A stretch of 64,000 nucleotides of DNA, taken from the NCBI GenBank assembly GCA_017871115.1, contig JAFCIZ010000002.1, forward strand, positions 1,819,501-1,883,500. The letters are read 5' to 3'. The notes under the pieces were generated by a model. That model saw only the letters and a program-made list of their open reading frames with translations. It searched no databases and had not been told where the DNA came from. A program made the translations under genes and the position numbers. This document shows positions 16,043 to 31,025 of the stretch, piece by piece; position 1 is the stretch's first letter; the number at the start of each line of letters is the position of its first letter. The stretch is from Cunninghamella blakesleeana. Taxonomy: Eukaryota; Mucoromycota; Mucoromycetes; Mucorales; Cunninghamellaceae.

Positions 16043-16648
16043 TTTAATTTTTTTTTTCTTAACATTAATATATTTAACAACACAAAAACATAAACAAAAG
16101 GAACCTTTTATTTATTTACCTTAGAAAAATAAAAAAATATAAAATAATAATGATTATAATAATAATAATAATAGTAATAATTAAAATAAAAATATATGTA
16201 TTATCTTTTCATTCATATTATTTAATTGATTTAATATAATAATAAAAAAGATTTTTTATTCATTTTAAAATAATTTGTATATGTTTAAAAGGATTTTAAT
16301 AAAACCAATAAGTGATGAAAATACATTTATACATGTCAACTAAAGAACATTATTTTTTAAAAAAAAATCAAAATCATGAAGTTTATAAATATTTATTTTC
16401 ATTTACTTGTGCAAATATCCCATGATTTTATATGATTAAGATAAAACAGAGCGATATATATATATAACCATCATTTTCATAATAAAAATGATAATAATAA
16501 TAAACAGTATATTAGTTATAAATATAATACATTTATTTAAAGAGCATTAATCCAGCGTAATAAGATATAGAAAAGTAAAAATTAAACGTGCGTCAATTGT
16601 TATTTGTCATATTTTTTCCAAAAACGGGTCAACTCGATCAGTATTACT

Positions 16649-16688
<40 letters not shown>

Positions 16689-17030
16689 GAAAAAGAAAAA
16701 AAGAAAAAAGAATCAATTATACCTGTATATTAATAAAAACTATATAATAACAATATATAATACACAAGATACAATATATATAATATAATATATAATAATG
16801 CTATATAGCTGATAATGTTTTTATTTTATGGTATAAAAGTATATTTTTTTTCTTTACAAAGCAAAAAAAAATTATCACATGGATATTGCCCAATCAATTT
16901 TTTTGTTGCTGAATCTTAAAATTTAAAAAAAATTAACTTCATCCTCATTTTTCCCCAGATTTTTTTTCCCTTTCTTTCTTCTTTTTTTTTCATTTATATT
17001 ATTTAAATAATACGCATATATACTTATATC
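16043..17030. other. intergenic, AT-rich
   Basis: Microsatellite-rich ((TA)n near 16653-16682, ATA repeats near 16740-16800). The last 100 bp before the ECI start are pyrimidine-rich, probable promoter. Nothing else is seen. Confidence 0.5.
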
Positions 17031-17222
17031 ATGTCAAATATCCCTACTTTAGAAACCATTGATATTAAATTATCTGAAACTGGTGTAGCTGAACTCTGTT
17101 TCAATCGTCCTGATAGATATAACTCTTTAACTCCTCAAGCTTATGTTGTAAAGATTTTTTTTTTTGTTAAAAAAAAAAGGAAAGGAAAAATACGTGAATA
17201 ATAAATCTAATTCAATTATTTT

Positions 17223-17265
<43 letters not shown>

Positions 17266-18465
17266 GGATTGGTTAGCTGCTATTAGATGGGCAGCCGCTT
17301 CTGATGAAGTTAAAGTATGTATTCTTACAGGTCGTGGTAAATATTATACCTCTGGTCAAGAATTAGGTTTACCCACTGCTGAAGAATCTGCAGACGAAAA
17401 TTTTGGTGAAGTACTCAACCGTCGTGTAGAAACTACAAAGTATGACATAATATTAAAAATAAAAATAAGAAGAGAAGAGGAAAAGAATAAAGAATGCTTT
17501 TATATATATAAGGTAATAGAGTGTATAAAATAGATATACTATATATTAAACTTTTTTATTTATTTTATTTTGTCTTCGTTTTATTAGGAACGTAGTTGCA
17601 GAAATGATTCGTTTCCCTAAACTTTTAATTGGTGCCGCTAATGGTAATAATAATGAAATATATTTTTTTTTTAATATTACGTGATATATATAAATTTTTT
17701 ATATGTATTTATTTATACTTATTTTAATTATATATATTTAGGTCATTCTCTTGGTTTTGGTACAACTACTTTAGCCCTTTGCGATGTTGTCTATACCGTT
17801 CCTGAAGCTACATTTGCTACCCCTTTTATGAAACTTGGTTTCTGTGCTGAAGGATGTTCTTCTGTTTTATTCCCCAGGTAAAAATAAAAAAATAAAACCA
17901 TCATCAAAATAATATATATATAAACATATATAAGGAATTGAAACGAAAAGGAAAAAGCAATATTATTAATAAACTAGTTTTTTTTTTTCTTTTTTTTAAT
18001 ACATATATAAAGAATTATGGGAAGTTCCAAAGCAAATGAAATGTTGGTAAGTATAAAAAAAGAAAATGGAAAACACGTGAAACATATAAAAGGAGAGTAA
18101 ATAAAAGACTAATGATTATCAAATATTCATTTACTTATTATTTCTTTTTGATTATACAGTTATTAGGACGTCGATTCTCCGCCAAAGAAATGGAAGAATG
18201 CGGATTCCTTCGTATTTTACCAGCAGAAGATTTCCATAACCACGTATTAAAATTAGCTAACCAAGCTGCTGATTATTCCGTTCAAGCAATGAAAGTAACT
18301 AAGGAACTTGTTCGTGGAATTGATCGTGAAGTTTTATTACAAGCTAATGAACGTGAAATGGAATGCTTAGTTGAACGTATGGGTAGTGCTGATTCCCTTG
18401 AAAGTATCATGAAATTCTTTGAACAAAAGAAAACAGCAAAGAAAAATAAAAAAGGCGCATTATAG
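17031..18465 (+). CDS. enoyl-CoA hydratase/isomerase family, delta3-delta2-enoyl-CoA isomerase-like
   Basis: Six exons: 17031-17147, 17267-17439, 17588-17643, 17742-17877, 18013-18046, 18160-18465, giving 273 aa. The crotonase fold shows both oxyanion-hole segments (GRGKYYTSGQELG and AANGHSLGFG). In FCAEGCSS near residue 152 the Glu aligns with the single catalytic acid of peroxisomal delta3-delta2-enoyl-CoA isomerases (ECI/PECI), rather than the two Glu of hydratases. This predicts shifting of double bonds for beta-oxidation of unsaturated fatty acids. The C-terminus KKGAL is not a canonical PTS1, so the location is unclear. The second intron-exon border is preceded by a (TAA)n repeat. Confidence 0.85.
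17222..17266. repeat. (TAA)n microsatellite at an ECI acceptor
   Basis: Tandem TAA trinucleotides run up to the intron 1 acceptor AG at 17265-17266, so the repeat itself supplies the polypyrimidine-poor acceptor. Confidence 0.85.
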
Positions 18466-18702
18466 ATAATTATTATTTATTTTTTCTACTTTTGTATAAT
18501 CATTATTTTATTTTATTTTTCTCCTCTTGATATATAATAAAAAAAAAAATGTACCCTTATTTCTTTTTTTAGTATTCGAACTCAATTTTTTTAAATGATT
18601 GGTGTTAGACAACTCTTTATATATATTTATTTATTTTTTTTTCACACTTTTCCTTTTTCTTTCTTCTTCTTCTTTTTCAACTTAAAAATAATAATAACTA
18701 AA

Positions 18703-19521
18703 ATGAAATTCACAGTTGGATTAATTGCTCTTACAGCCACCGTTCAATCCGTTCTTGCTCAAACCGCTTGTTCTGATCAAGCTGTGTATGTGCCAAAATA
18801 ACATCGAAAAAAAAGAATATATATTAATATTTATTTTTCTTTTTTTTTCTTTTTTAAAATAGGTTTGACCTTTGTAAACAAAATCAAGAACAATATATTG
18901 CTACTTGTGGACCTACAAGTAATATATAGAACAATACAATTATATATAAAATATATGACAATAATTATTTAACTATTTATTTATTTATTTATTTATTTGT
19001 TTGTTTGTTTATCTATTTAGATTATCAATGTTTATGTCAAGTAAAACACACATATATACTATAAATATTCTAAAACATCGAATCATTTTTTTTTATTAAT
19101 ACTTATCTTTTATATATTAGTGGAATAAAGCCAAGTTAAGTTGTTATAATAGTTGCCCCAATGATCCAACCAAAGGAACTCAAGAAAACGTTGTTGCTTC
19201 CTATTGTAATATTCCCGGTGCTAATGTCACGTAAGGAGAGAGAGAGAAAACATATATATATTATTAAACAAATAATAAAAAAATAAAAGGGGTTGGGGAA
19301 GGGAGGGGAGAATAGATTTATTAATTTATTATTTTATATTATTTATATTTTATTTTAATAGCACTTCTTGGACAGGATCCATTTATACTCCTACTCCAAC
19401 AGCCACTCCTTCCAACTCCACTACTTCACCTACACAAACTGGTACTTCTAATGGTAACAAAGTAGATATTAAATCTGGTTTAATGATTTTAGGTGCTGCT
19501 GCTGTTTATTATATGATTTAA
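18703..19521 (+). CDS. GPI-anchored Cys-rich cell-surface protein
   Basis: Five exons: 18703-18785, 18863-18918, 19021-19040, 19121-19230, 19362-19521, giving 142 aa. A signal peptide with cleavage after VLA (residue 19) is clear. The mature part has eight cysteines (TACSD, LCK, TCG, QCLC, SCYNSC, YCN) and then a Thr/Ser/Pro-rich stalk. It ends in a hydrophobic tail (SGLMILGAAAVYYMI) after small residues, a GPI-anchor signal. Eight Cys recall CFEM-like domains, but the spacing was not verified. One exon is only 20 nt. Probable wall or plasma-membrane protein of unknown role. Confidence 0.8.
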
Positions 19522-19848
19522 AAAAAAAGCAAGGATATTGAAAAAATATTTATAATTACTGTGTAACAATTTTTTTCTTTTATAAACCTGCTTCTTTTTT
19601 TTATTTTTTGATTGTCATTTAATGTTACTTTTTTTTAGCCTTTTTACAATTTATATCAAAAAAAATACTTTATACTTATAATAAATAAACCCATAATAAT
19701 AATAATTTTCATGCTCCTTATTTAAACATCATGATCACTCCTATTTTTTATATATGTAAAATGTTTAATTTTTTCATAAAAACAACTTTTTTCTTCTTTT
19801 TTTTTCTTTTCTAATTTTTTTATTATATTATAAAATAACAAAAACAAA
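19522..19848. promoter_or_regulatory. intergenic, YPT6 upstream region
   Basis: AT-rich 327 bp with T-tracts and an AAAACAAA leader directly before the ATG. No other gene. Confidence 0.5.
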
Positions 19849-21025
<1,177 letters not shown>

Positions 21026-21407
21026 TTATATATATCCTTTATATTTGAATATATATACGTATATACATAGAGATATAATAGATTCTTTTTTTTTAAAAAA
21101 AAAAAGAAGTATTCCCCTTTTAATATGATTAAATAAAATACCCTTTTATTGTTATTATTATATTTTTTATAATGCAAATTGACAAATATATATTGATTGT
21201 TGATTTTTTTTAGTTGATTTGTATGAACCAATTGTGAATGAAGAGGCTGTAAAATAAATTAGTAAACTAAAATAATAAAAAAGGGCTTCTATTTCATTGA
21301 TACCAATTTAATCTAAATAAAAAATAAAATAAAATAATAATTAAAATAAATATAGGTGCAATTATTAAAAAAAAAAACATGTTGATCGATAACTTATGCA
21401 CTTATGC
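21026..21407. other. convergent 3' intergenic region
   Basis: Lies between the stops of YPT6 and the FKBP gene. AT-rich with A and T homopolymers; holds both 3' ends, no gene seen. Confidence 0.5.
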
Positions 21408-23462
<2,055 letters not shown>

Positions 23463-23902
23463 AATAAAAGCAAGCGTTTATTTTTTAAAAAAAAAGTGGA
23501 GAAAGAAAGAAGGAAAAAAAAATTTTTTAAACGCTTTTTTCAATTTCCAGTGACGGCTTTGATTTTTTTTATGCATAAAAAATTCACAGATAAAAAAAAA
23601 AATGAATTAATATATACTAGTATACAAAATATACAATATTATATCTTATTATATTTACCAAATATAATTAAAATATAATCTTCTTGGGATACTAAATTTC
23701 ACTTATACATGATATTATATATTAAAATAAATAAGTCTATTAACTCATCTTTTTAATTAGAGATTATGTTTATTTAATATTATCATTGTTGATTACTATC
23801 CAATATTAATTTATATTATTTTATTATAATAATCGTTGATCTTTATCCGATATTATATTTATTTTATTTTAATTTTATTATTTTAAAGAAAAGTATAAAT
23901 AC
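23463..23902. other. gene to transposon-cluster transition
   Basis: Upstream of the FKBP start, AT-rich. From about 23730 to 23890 the sequence repeats the LTR-C body at 24290-24440 (motifs TTAACTCATCTTTTTA, ATCGTTGATCTTTATCCG), so this is an older truncated LTR relic in direct orientation. Confidence 0.6.
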
Positions 23903-24581
23903 TGTTATGGTATGGCTGAACTTACCATACCTAAATAATCCTCGAAATAATTTTTAAATACATATATATTCATTTATATATATGTATATATATATATATA
24001 TATATATGTATCTGCATATATAAATATATGCAGGTATAAATATATTAACCTTATATTTTATTTATATTTTATCTTATTTATATATCTTATATTATATATT
24101 TTATCTAACTTATATTTACTCCCTTATTTATATTGACCTTTATATATACTTAAGAGTCTGTGTTTAAATTCAGATTTTTTTATATATAAAGAAGCGAAAT
24201 TTTTATTTTATTTTTGAAAAATCAGTTAATACGAAGTTAATATTCAGTTAATTTGAAATAAAGATTTATATATATATTAAATTCTCTTAACTCATCTTTT
24301 TAGCTAAAGATTATATTTACTTTATATTAATATTGTTGATTACCATCCAATATTATTTTATATTATATTATTATAATAATCGTTGATCTTTATCCGATAT
24401 TATATTTATTTTACTTTAATTTCATTATTTTGTCTATATAATTGTTGATCTTTATCCGATTATATAATTTATTTTATTTTATTTTATTATTTTATTTTTA
24501 TTTTAAACTATCAATCTAAACTAAGTTGTATCTACTTATAAAACAAGATACTGGTGCTCACTGACAACTAAACTAAACTAC
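23903..24581 (+). repeat. LTR-C, left copy, 5' part (3' part at 35680-35752)
   Basis: Starts TGTTATGG and resumes after the nested insertions, ending ACACAACA at 35752. A copy without these insertions lies reversed at 62532-63260. It contains TATAAAA followed by TGGTGCTCACTG, as in the other LTRs. It lacks matching target duplications (ATAC against CGAC), suggesting recombination. The 3' end is 55 bp from tRNA1. Confidence 0.65.
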
Positions 24582-25221
24582 TGTCGTCCAAGCGGATGAT
24601 GTTGGCGGTGATTAAATTATTTTTTTTTTTTCACAACCAAAGTTCTACAACCAAAGTTCTACAACCAAAGTTCTACAACCTAATTCCTACAACCAAATTC
24701 CTACAACTTAATTCCTACAACCAAAGTTCTACAACCAAATTCCTACAACCTTTTTCCTCTTTCTCTCCCTAAAAAATTTATTTTTTGTTTTAATATAAAT
24801 AGGAAAGAATATTTCTCTTTCTCTTTTGTTTTTTTTCTTTGTCAAATTTTTAAATAATATTTTATATAATAAATATTTTATTTGTCCAAACCAATTTTTT
24901 TATTTTATTTTAACTTTATACTAATTTCTTAATTGAAATCATTTTTATTACTATAACAAATATATTTTATTTCTTAAGTGAAATCTCTTTTTATTTATAT
25001 ACAACATATATAAACTTTTATATTTTATTTTTAATTTTATTATTACTTTATTTGATTATTACTCTTTTTATATAATAATCTACTCTCTGACTTTTAAATT
25101 CATTTGCATATACTTTTGAATTTTTTTTTGAATATTTTTATTTTATATTATCTTTTTACCTTTTTACTTTTACATTATATTAAGTCGTTCTACTTGTAAA
25201 ACAAGAACTGGTGCTCACTGG
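24582..25221 (+). repeat. LTR-B solo LTR, 5' part (3' part at 35592-35679)
   Basis: Begins TGTCGTCCAAGCGG and ends ACACACAACA at 35679 after the inserted TyA. CTAC flanks both sides (24578-24581 and 35680-35683), a 4-bp target duplication. The empty site is seen in the reversed LTR-C at 62532-63260 (reads CTAT). A reversed solo copy lies at 63265-63945. No coding part of its own is present, so it is a solo LTR that TyA later entered. Confidence 0.8.
24633..24750 (+). repeat. 14-bp tandem array in LTR-B
   Basis: About 8.4 units of ACAACCAAAGTTCT and variants (ACAACCAAATTCCT, ACAACTTAATTCCT) near the start of the LTR. The reversed LTR-B copy near 63820-63900 has fewer units. Confidence 0.9.
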
Positions 25222-25984
25222 TGTCGCGCAGGATAATGATCCTACCGGTGTTTAAAAAGTTTTTTTAACTTTTGTTTTAATTGGTCAAGCTCACATCCAC
25301 AACCGCACATCCACAGACGCACATCCACAGACGCACATCCACAGACGCACATCCACAACCGCACATCCACAACCGCACATCCACAGACGCACATCCACAA
25401 CCGCACATCCGCAACCGCACATCCTTGACCGTATGACTTCTTTCTCTCTCTCTAAAATAAATTTTGTTTTAATATAAATAGGAAAGAATATTTTTCTTTC
25501 TCTTTTGTTTTTTTTACTTTGTCAAATTTTTAAAATAATATTTTATATAATAAATATTTTATTTGTCCAAACTAATTTTTATTTTTATTTTATTTTAATT
25601 TTATATTAATTTCTTAATTGAAATCATTTTTATTACTATAACAAGTATATTTTATTTCTTAAGTGAAATCTCTTTTTATTTATATACAACATATATAAAC
25701 TTTTATATATTATTTTATTATTACTTTATTTGATTATTACCCTTTTTATATAATAATCTACTCTCTGACTTTTAAATTCATTTGCATATACTTTTGAATT
25801 TTTTTAAATATTTTATTTTATTTTATCTTTTTATTTTTTTTTTACTTTTATATTATATTAAGTCGTTCTACTTATAAAACAAGAACTGGTGCTCACTGGA
25901 ATTATCTTATTTATAGTTAATATAAATACAAACTCTCTTATTTTATTTTAACAAAAATAACTCTTACCAAAAACACACACAACA
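25222..25984 (+). repeat. TyA 5' LTR
   Basis: 763 bp, TG...CA. Contains the 14-bp tandem array, a TATAAAA box near 25876 and, just after it, TGGTGCTCACTGG. The coding-like end of ORF4 (downstream copy) is also present here as its first bases. Confidence 0.9.
25292..25431 (+). repeat. 14-bp tandem array in the TyA 5' LTR
   Basis: Ten 14-bp units of CACATCCACAACCG or CACATCCACAGACG. The same array is at 34899-35038 in the 3' LTR. Confidence 0.92.
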
Positions 25985-25987
25985 TAT

Positions 25988-26006
25988 TTGGTGCTCACTG
26001 GCGGGG
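25988..26006 (+). promoter_or_regulatory. TyA primer binding site (candidate)
   Basis: TGGTGCTCACTGGCGGGG starts 4-5 bp after the LTR and begins with TGG, the complement of a tRNA 3' CCA. The primer tRNA cannot be named. It differs from the TyD/TyE site. Confidence 0.65.
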
Positions 26007-26129
26007 AAACTTCAAAAAACTACAGGGTAAACTTTAAAAACTACTAAGGAAAATTTCAAAACTATTACATTCTGCAAGTACACTCTTTGAAGTTTATTCA
26101 TTTTAAAACTGAAGATTATCAACCATAAA

Positions 26130-27287
26130 ATGTCTTACGATTATACCGCGTTGGCTCAAGAACAACCTTTGCTCAAGCTCATTCCTAAACTCATTCCTTT
26201 TACTGGAGGTGAGCGTGAAGACTTTCGCCACTTCAGACAAATGCTGGAAACTTATTTAGAACTCACAAATACTACAAGTGACTCAAGAAAACTAGCCATA
26301 TTAAGAACTCAAGTACACAAGTCTGCAAAAACTTATTTGGACTGTCTTAAGGATCAATACAAGGATTCTTTAACTTTTGATATTGTTATGTCGGCTTTTG
26401 AAACAAAATTCGTTACTGCTGAACTTTTAGAATCTTATAAATTAATGCTAAACGAAATGAAACAAGGTACCGAGGAACATCCAAGGGACTTTTACTCAAG
26501 ATTACAAGAAGTTGCTAGATTAGCTAAGAAAGAAGATGATGATATTATTCTTATGCGATTCAGATATGGATTGAATCCTAATATTAGTAAACATTGCATT
26601 GCTCTTGCTTCTATAACTGCTGAACAATGGTTAAAAAATGCTGAAGCTTGGTGGTCAGCTAACAAATCAATGAATTATGGAATGATAAACAACCGTACAA
26701 CTGAACATGAACAATTATTGTACTCTGGTTACGCTATGGATAGAAATACAATTGATAATCCACATAATAATATTAATTCATTTAATGTTATGGAGTTTAG
26801 TAAAAACGAATCAGTTACAAATTTATCTTCAAACTCTGACCCAATAGTAAAACTCTTAGAACGATTGGTTCTTAATGTTGAGACTATGGAAAAGAATGTG
26901 AATGACAAAATTGAACAGATTCAGCATACTAAAAAACAAACTAAAAATAATGATAATATGTCTAGTGATGATATAATCAAACTTGTACGTTCTGAATTAG
27001 CTAAATCTAATGGTCCAATTAATAATTCAAATAATAATAATTATAATAGACATAACAATCAATACAACAATAAAAGATTCTATCGTCAACAACAGAAAAA
27101 TCAAGATTATCATAATAATAATTATTATAATGATAAACAACCACCTCAACCTCAACAATATAATGATTATTACAATTCAGTTCAGAACTTATCTAATTCT
27201 CAACAAGTTCCAATTCAACAATATCAACAACAGCAATCTCATCAACAATATAATCAACAATATGATAACCAACAATCAAAAAACTAG
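26130..27287 (+). CDS. TyA Gag
   Basis: 385 aa. An N-terminal capsid-like region (PFTGGEREDFRHFRQMLETYLELT, DFYSRLQEVARLAKK) resembles the Retrotrans_gag family that packages element RNA. The C-terminal third is Gln/Asn/Tyr-rich and basic in places. No CCHC zinc knuckle is visible, unlike TyD and TyE Gag. The stop codon directly follows an A_AAA_AAC heptamer that would allow -1 frameshifting into Pol. Confidence 0.85.
   Translation: MSYDYTALAQEQPLLKLIPKLIPFTGGEREDFRHFRQMLETYLELTNTTSDSRKLAILRTQVHKSAKTYLDCLKDQYKDSLTFDIVMSAFETKFVTAELLESYKLMLNEMKQGTEEHPRDFYSRLQEVARLAKKEDDDIILMRFRYGLNPNISKHCIALASITAEQWLKNAEAWWSANKSMNYGMINNRTTEHEQLLYSGYAMDRNTIDNPHNNINSFNVMEFSKNESVTNLSSNSDPIVKLLERLVLNVETMEKNVNDKIEQIQHTKKQTKNNDNMSSDDIIKLVRSELAKSNGPINNSNNNNYNRHNNQYNNKRFYRQQQKNQDYHNNNYYNDKQPPQPQQYNDYYNSVQNLSNSQQVPIQQYQQQQSHQQYNQQYDNQQSKN
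27278..27284 (+). promoter_or_regulatory. -1 programmed frameshift heptamer of TyA
   Basis: In the gag frame the sequence reads TCA AAA AAC TAG, so A_AAA_AAC is in the correct X_XXY_YYZ phase and abuts the gag stop. The pol frame is open from 27269 onward in the -1 phase. Overlap and heptamer together support programmed frameshifting. Confidence 0.8.
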
Positions 27288-30200
27288 ATAGGGCAATTGT
27301 TAATAATGGTCAATTGGCAGTCCCTGATAATAAATCCATTAATAAAAATAAACAACAAAATATAAATAACCAACAAAATATAAATAATCAACATCATATG
27401 GATACTCAACAAAAAATAAATAATACACAAAAAAATCAACAAAATACAAGTAATATGGATAACCATCAAAACATGAATGTTTTATTAAATAATGAAGAAA
27501 TAGAAGATGAATATAATTATGGACCGCATATAAATAATCATGATTTATATGCTGCAAGAATAGAAAAACCTCCTGTTGTTAAACATCATGAAACATCAGC
27601 AAAAACAAAAAGGGTTACAGAAAAATCAAGATCAGCTAAAAGAATCAGAATGGATGATGAAATTACAGATAAAGATTTAGAAAAAGAAGAAATGATGGAT
27701 GATATCGATATCGTTACACTTGATACAACAACTATTCCATCTAATCATAATAAAATATCTGAAAATAATGATAAACCCAAAAGAAAAAGATCACCTCCTG
27801 CAACTATTGATATAGAATATGATATTATTAAAGATGTATTCAAACAAAAAGCTAACATAGAAGTTGGAGATTTAATAAAATCATCACATCATTTAAGAAA
27901 ACAACTATTAACAGCATGTAAACCTAAAAGAAGATCAGTAAAAAATAAATTGGATCAACAAATAACAGAATCATCACACTTAAATACATTAGATAATGAA
28001 GATGTAATAACAACTGCAGCTTACACTAATTTAATTATAGAAAATAAAAAAGTCAAAGTATTAATTGATAGTGGAGCAGCTAAATCATGTATGTCAAAAG
28101 CAATGATGAAGCTATTAGGATTAGAAATAGATGCACCTTCTACTAACATATTTGTATTAGGAAATGGAACAAAACAACCAACCTTAGGTATTGTACATGA
28201 TGTTAATATACAAGTAACACCTGATATAAATATACCGGTCAATATGGAAGTATTACCCAGATGTCCTGCCCATATAGTTCTTGGTAATAATTGGTTAAGT
28301 CATGTACAAGCTCTCCTTAATTTTAAAACAAGTACTCTAAAGGTTACATACAAACATAAAATAGCTGAACTACCTATTATATTTCTAAAATCAACTGATA
28401 GACCACTCATATCAATTAAATCTATTAATGGAAATTATCAACAAGACAACAAGATTGCAATTAATGAAAAAGAAACTTTAGATGAAAGTGATACTGATAT
28501 AACAGACCTTGAAACAGATGAAGAAGAATGGGAACATGATGAACATTCTGACGAAGATGAAGATGATTATTATAATATTACAACAATAGAAAATAATTTA
28601 AAAATACAACAAGATGATGATACAACAACTATTACAACAGGAAAAGATGGATTAACTGTACCACCGTATTCAATATGTCAAATACAAATCGATTCTAATA
28701 AAGATATACATACAACTACAAGCAACATATTAAATGAATCAAAAATAAAAAATAATTATGATCACACAACATTAAATTTAATTAATAAGTCTGATAATAA
28801 TATGGATCTACCACCTAATCAAATCATTAGTGAATTTTTTAATTTAGATGAAAATGGGAATAATGAAGGTATAGAAGGATACAATTTAGTAGACCAGCTT
28901 AGTCCATATAAAACATATATAGAATTTAATAATATTGAAACAGATATTAAAGAAGACACTTTGGATGAATCTTTTAAAAATAAACTACAACTTGGAAATA
29001 TACCAATGGAATACAAAATAAAATTTTGGAAATTAATACAACAATATCAAGATGTATTCGATTGGAATAATGACAAGATGGGACATACTACTCTTCTTGA
29101 ACATGAAATAATACTAAAACAAGATGCAATGCCAATACGACATAGACCTTATCGTATGAGCCCTATGGAACAAGAATATTTAAAATCAGAATTGGATCGT
29201 TTATGTGAACTTGGAATAATCAAACCAGCTAACACTCCTTATACTGCTCCCATAATTTTAGTCAAAAAAAAGAATGGTGATTATAGAATGGTAGTTGATT
29301 ATAGAAAGCTTAATGCTCAAACTAAAGTAGATGCATATCCTTTACCAAGAATAGATGACTTAATTGATGAAATTGGTGTATCAAGAATATTTTCTGCTTT
29401 GGATCTTAGATCAGGGTTCCATCAAGTACCTATGAAAGAAAATAGTAAAGAATTAACTGGTTTTGTCACCAAGTTTGGAACTTATCAATATGAAATGTTA
29501 CCTATGGGTTTAGTAAATAGTCCAGCTACCTTTCAACGTTTAATAGATATATGTTTTAAAACTATGATCAATAGATGCTTAGTAGCATATATTGATGATC
29601 TTAATGTACACTCGAATAATTTGGATCAACATCTATTGGATTTAGAAGAATTATTTAAATGTGCAAGACTTGGCGGATTACTATTTAATATTGAAAAATG
29701 TGTATTCTTTAAAGATGAATTGAAGTTCCTTGGATATATAATCACTAAAGATGGAATAAAAACTGATCCTACAAAAATAGAAAAAGTAAAGAATTATCCT
29801 ATACCAACTACAGTCAAGCAAATAAGAGGATTTATTGGATTAGCTTCTTATTATAGAAGATTTATACAAAACTTTGCAGCTATTGCTAGACCATTACATA
29901 ATGTCACTAAAACAAAAAAGAAAATACCTTGGACTGCGGAAACAACAAAATCTTTTGAATTATTAAAACAAAAATTAACTGAAGCACCTATATTGAAAAG
30001 GGCTGATTATAACAAACCATTTATTATCGTTTGTGATGCTTCTACTGATGGACTTGGAACTATATTATCACAATTGGATGAAGAAGGTCTAGAACATCCT
30101 GTTATATATGCCAGTCGTGGTTTAAAAGAAAGTGAAGCAAATTATAGTGCAACTAAGTTAGAATGTTTGGCTCTTATATGGAGTTTGCAAATTTTTAGAC

Positions 30201-30391
30201 CATATTTACTTGGGAAAAAATTTACAGTATTATCAGATCACTCTCCACTCAAATGGCTTATTAAATCACCAAAACCTACTGGTATGGTAGCTCGTTGGAT
30301 CACTTATTTAGCAGATTATGAATTTGAAGTTATATATAGAAGTGGTAAAAAACAACAATCGGCTGATTTTCTCTCAAGACTTGGTTATTAA
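27279..30391 (+). CDS. TyA Pol part 1: protease, reverse transcriptase, RNase H
   Basis: Entered by -1 shift from gag; no convincing ATG opens it. After a basic linker comes an aspartic protease (VLIDSGAAKSCMS, then HIVLGNNWL). RT follows (PYRMSPMEQEYLKSELDRL, DYRMVVDYRKLNAQT, SALDLRSGFHQVPM, catalytic YIDD in VAYIDDLNVHS), then RNase H (IIVCDASTDGLGTILSQ, SDHSPLKWL, QQSADFLSRL). The frame stops after RNase H, so integrase is not part of it. An acidic stretch lies between protease and RT. Copies element RNA into DNA in cytoplasmic particles. Confidence 0.92.
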
Positions 30392-31025
30392 AAAAAAAAA
30401 AAATACATATATATATATATAAAATATAAAAAAAAAAAAAAAAAAGAAATAATAAATGAATAAATATATTTTATACAACAAGCGTCCAAGACGATTGAAG
30501 ACGTTAAAAGCTAATCCAACAAATTAATATCAAGATTTTTATTTTTATTATCACAATAGTTTATTTCATACAACAAGCGTCCAAGACGATTGAAGACGTT
30601 AAAAGCTAATCTATTAACATAACATTATATTATTAACAATTATTTTACATTTATTTTTATTAGTTTTACAACAAATTTTATACAACAATATTATTCAAAC
30701 ATTTTTTATATAATACAACAATTATTTTTAATCAACAATATATATATAGTCAAAAAAAAAAAAACAATAACACACAACTTATAAATTATTTAATACAACA
30801 AACGTCCAAAGACGATTGAAGACGTAAAAAGCTATACTCACACCATACAATCAACATATATATCACTTAATAACAACTTTTTACCTATCTTAATTCAACA
30901 AAATCAACAAAAAAAAAAAAAAATTATAATATCAGTTATCAAAAAAAAAATAAGCTAGTAACACAAAAAAAAAAAAATAGTAAACAATAACATCAACACA
31001 CCTATCAAAAATTTAATTACTTAGT
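30392..31025 (+). repeat. TyA spacer with three direct repeats between RNase H and integrase
   Basis: Noncoding A-rich spacer of 634 bp. Around 30475, 30572 and 30800 the same unit of about 40 bp recurs (ACAACAAGCGTCCAAGACG then ATTGAAGACGTTAAAAGCTA); the third copy is slightly diverged. It ends in TTTAATTACTTAG, a good splice-acceptor context, immediately before the integrase ATG at 31026. Confidence 0.8.

Noticed and set aside
25292..25431. CRISPR-like array
   Set aside because: 14-bp units without unique spacers, inside an LTR of a eukaryotic element.
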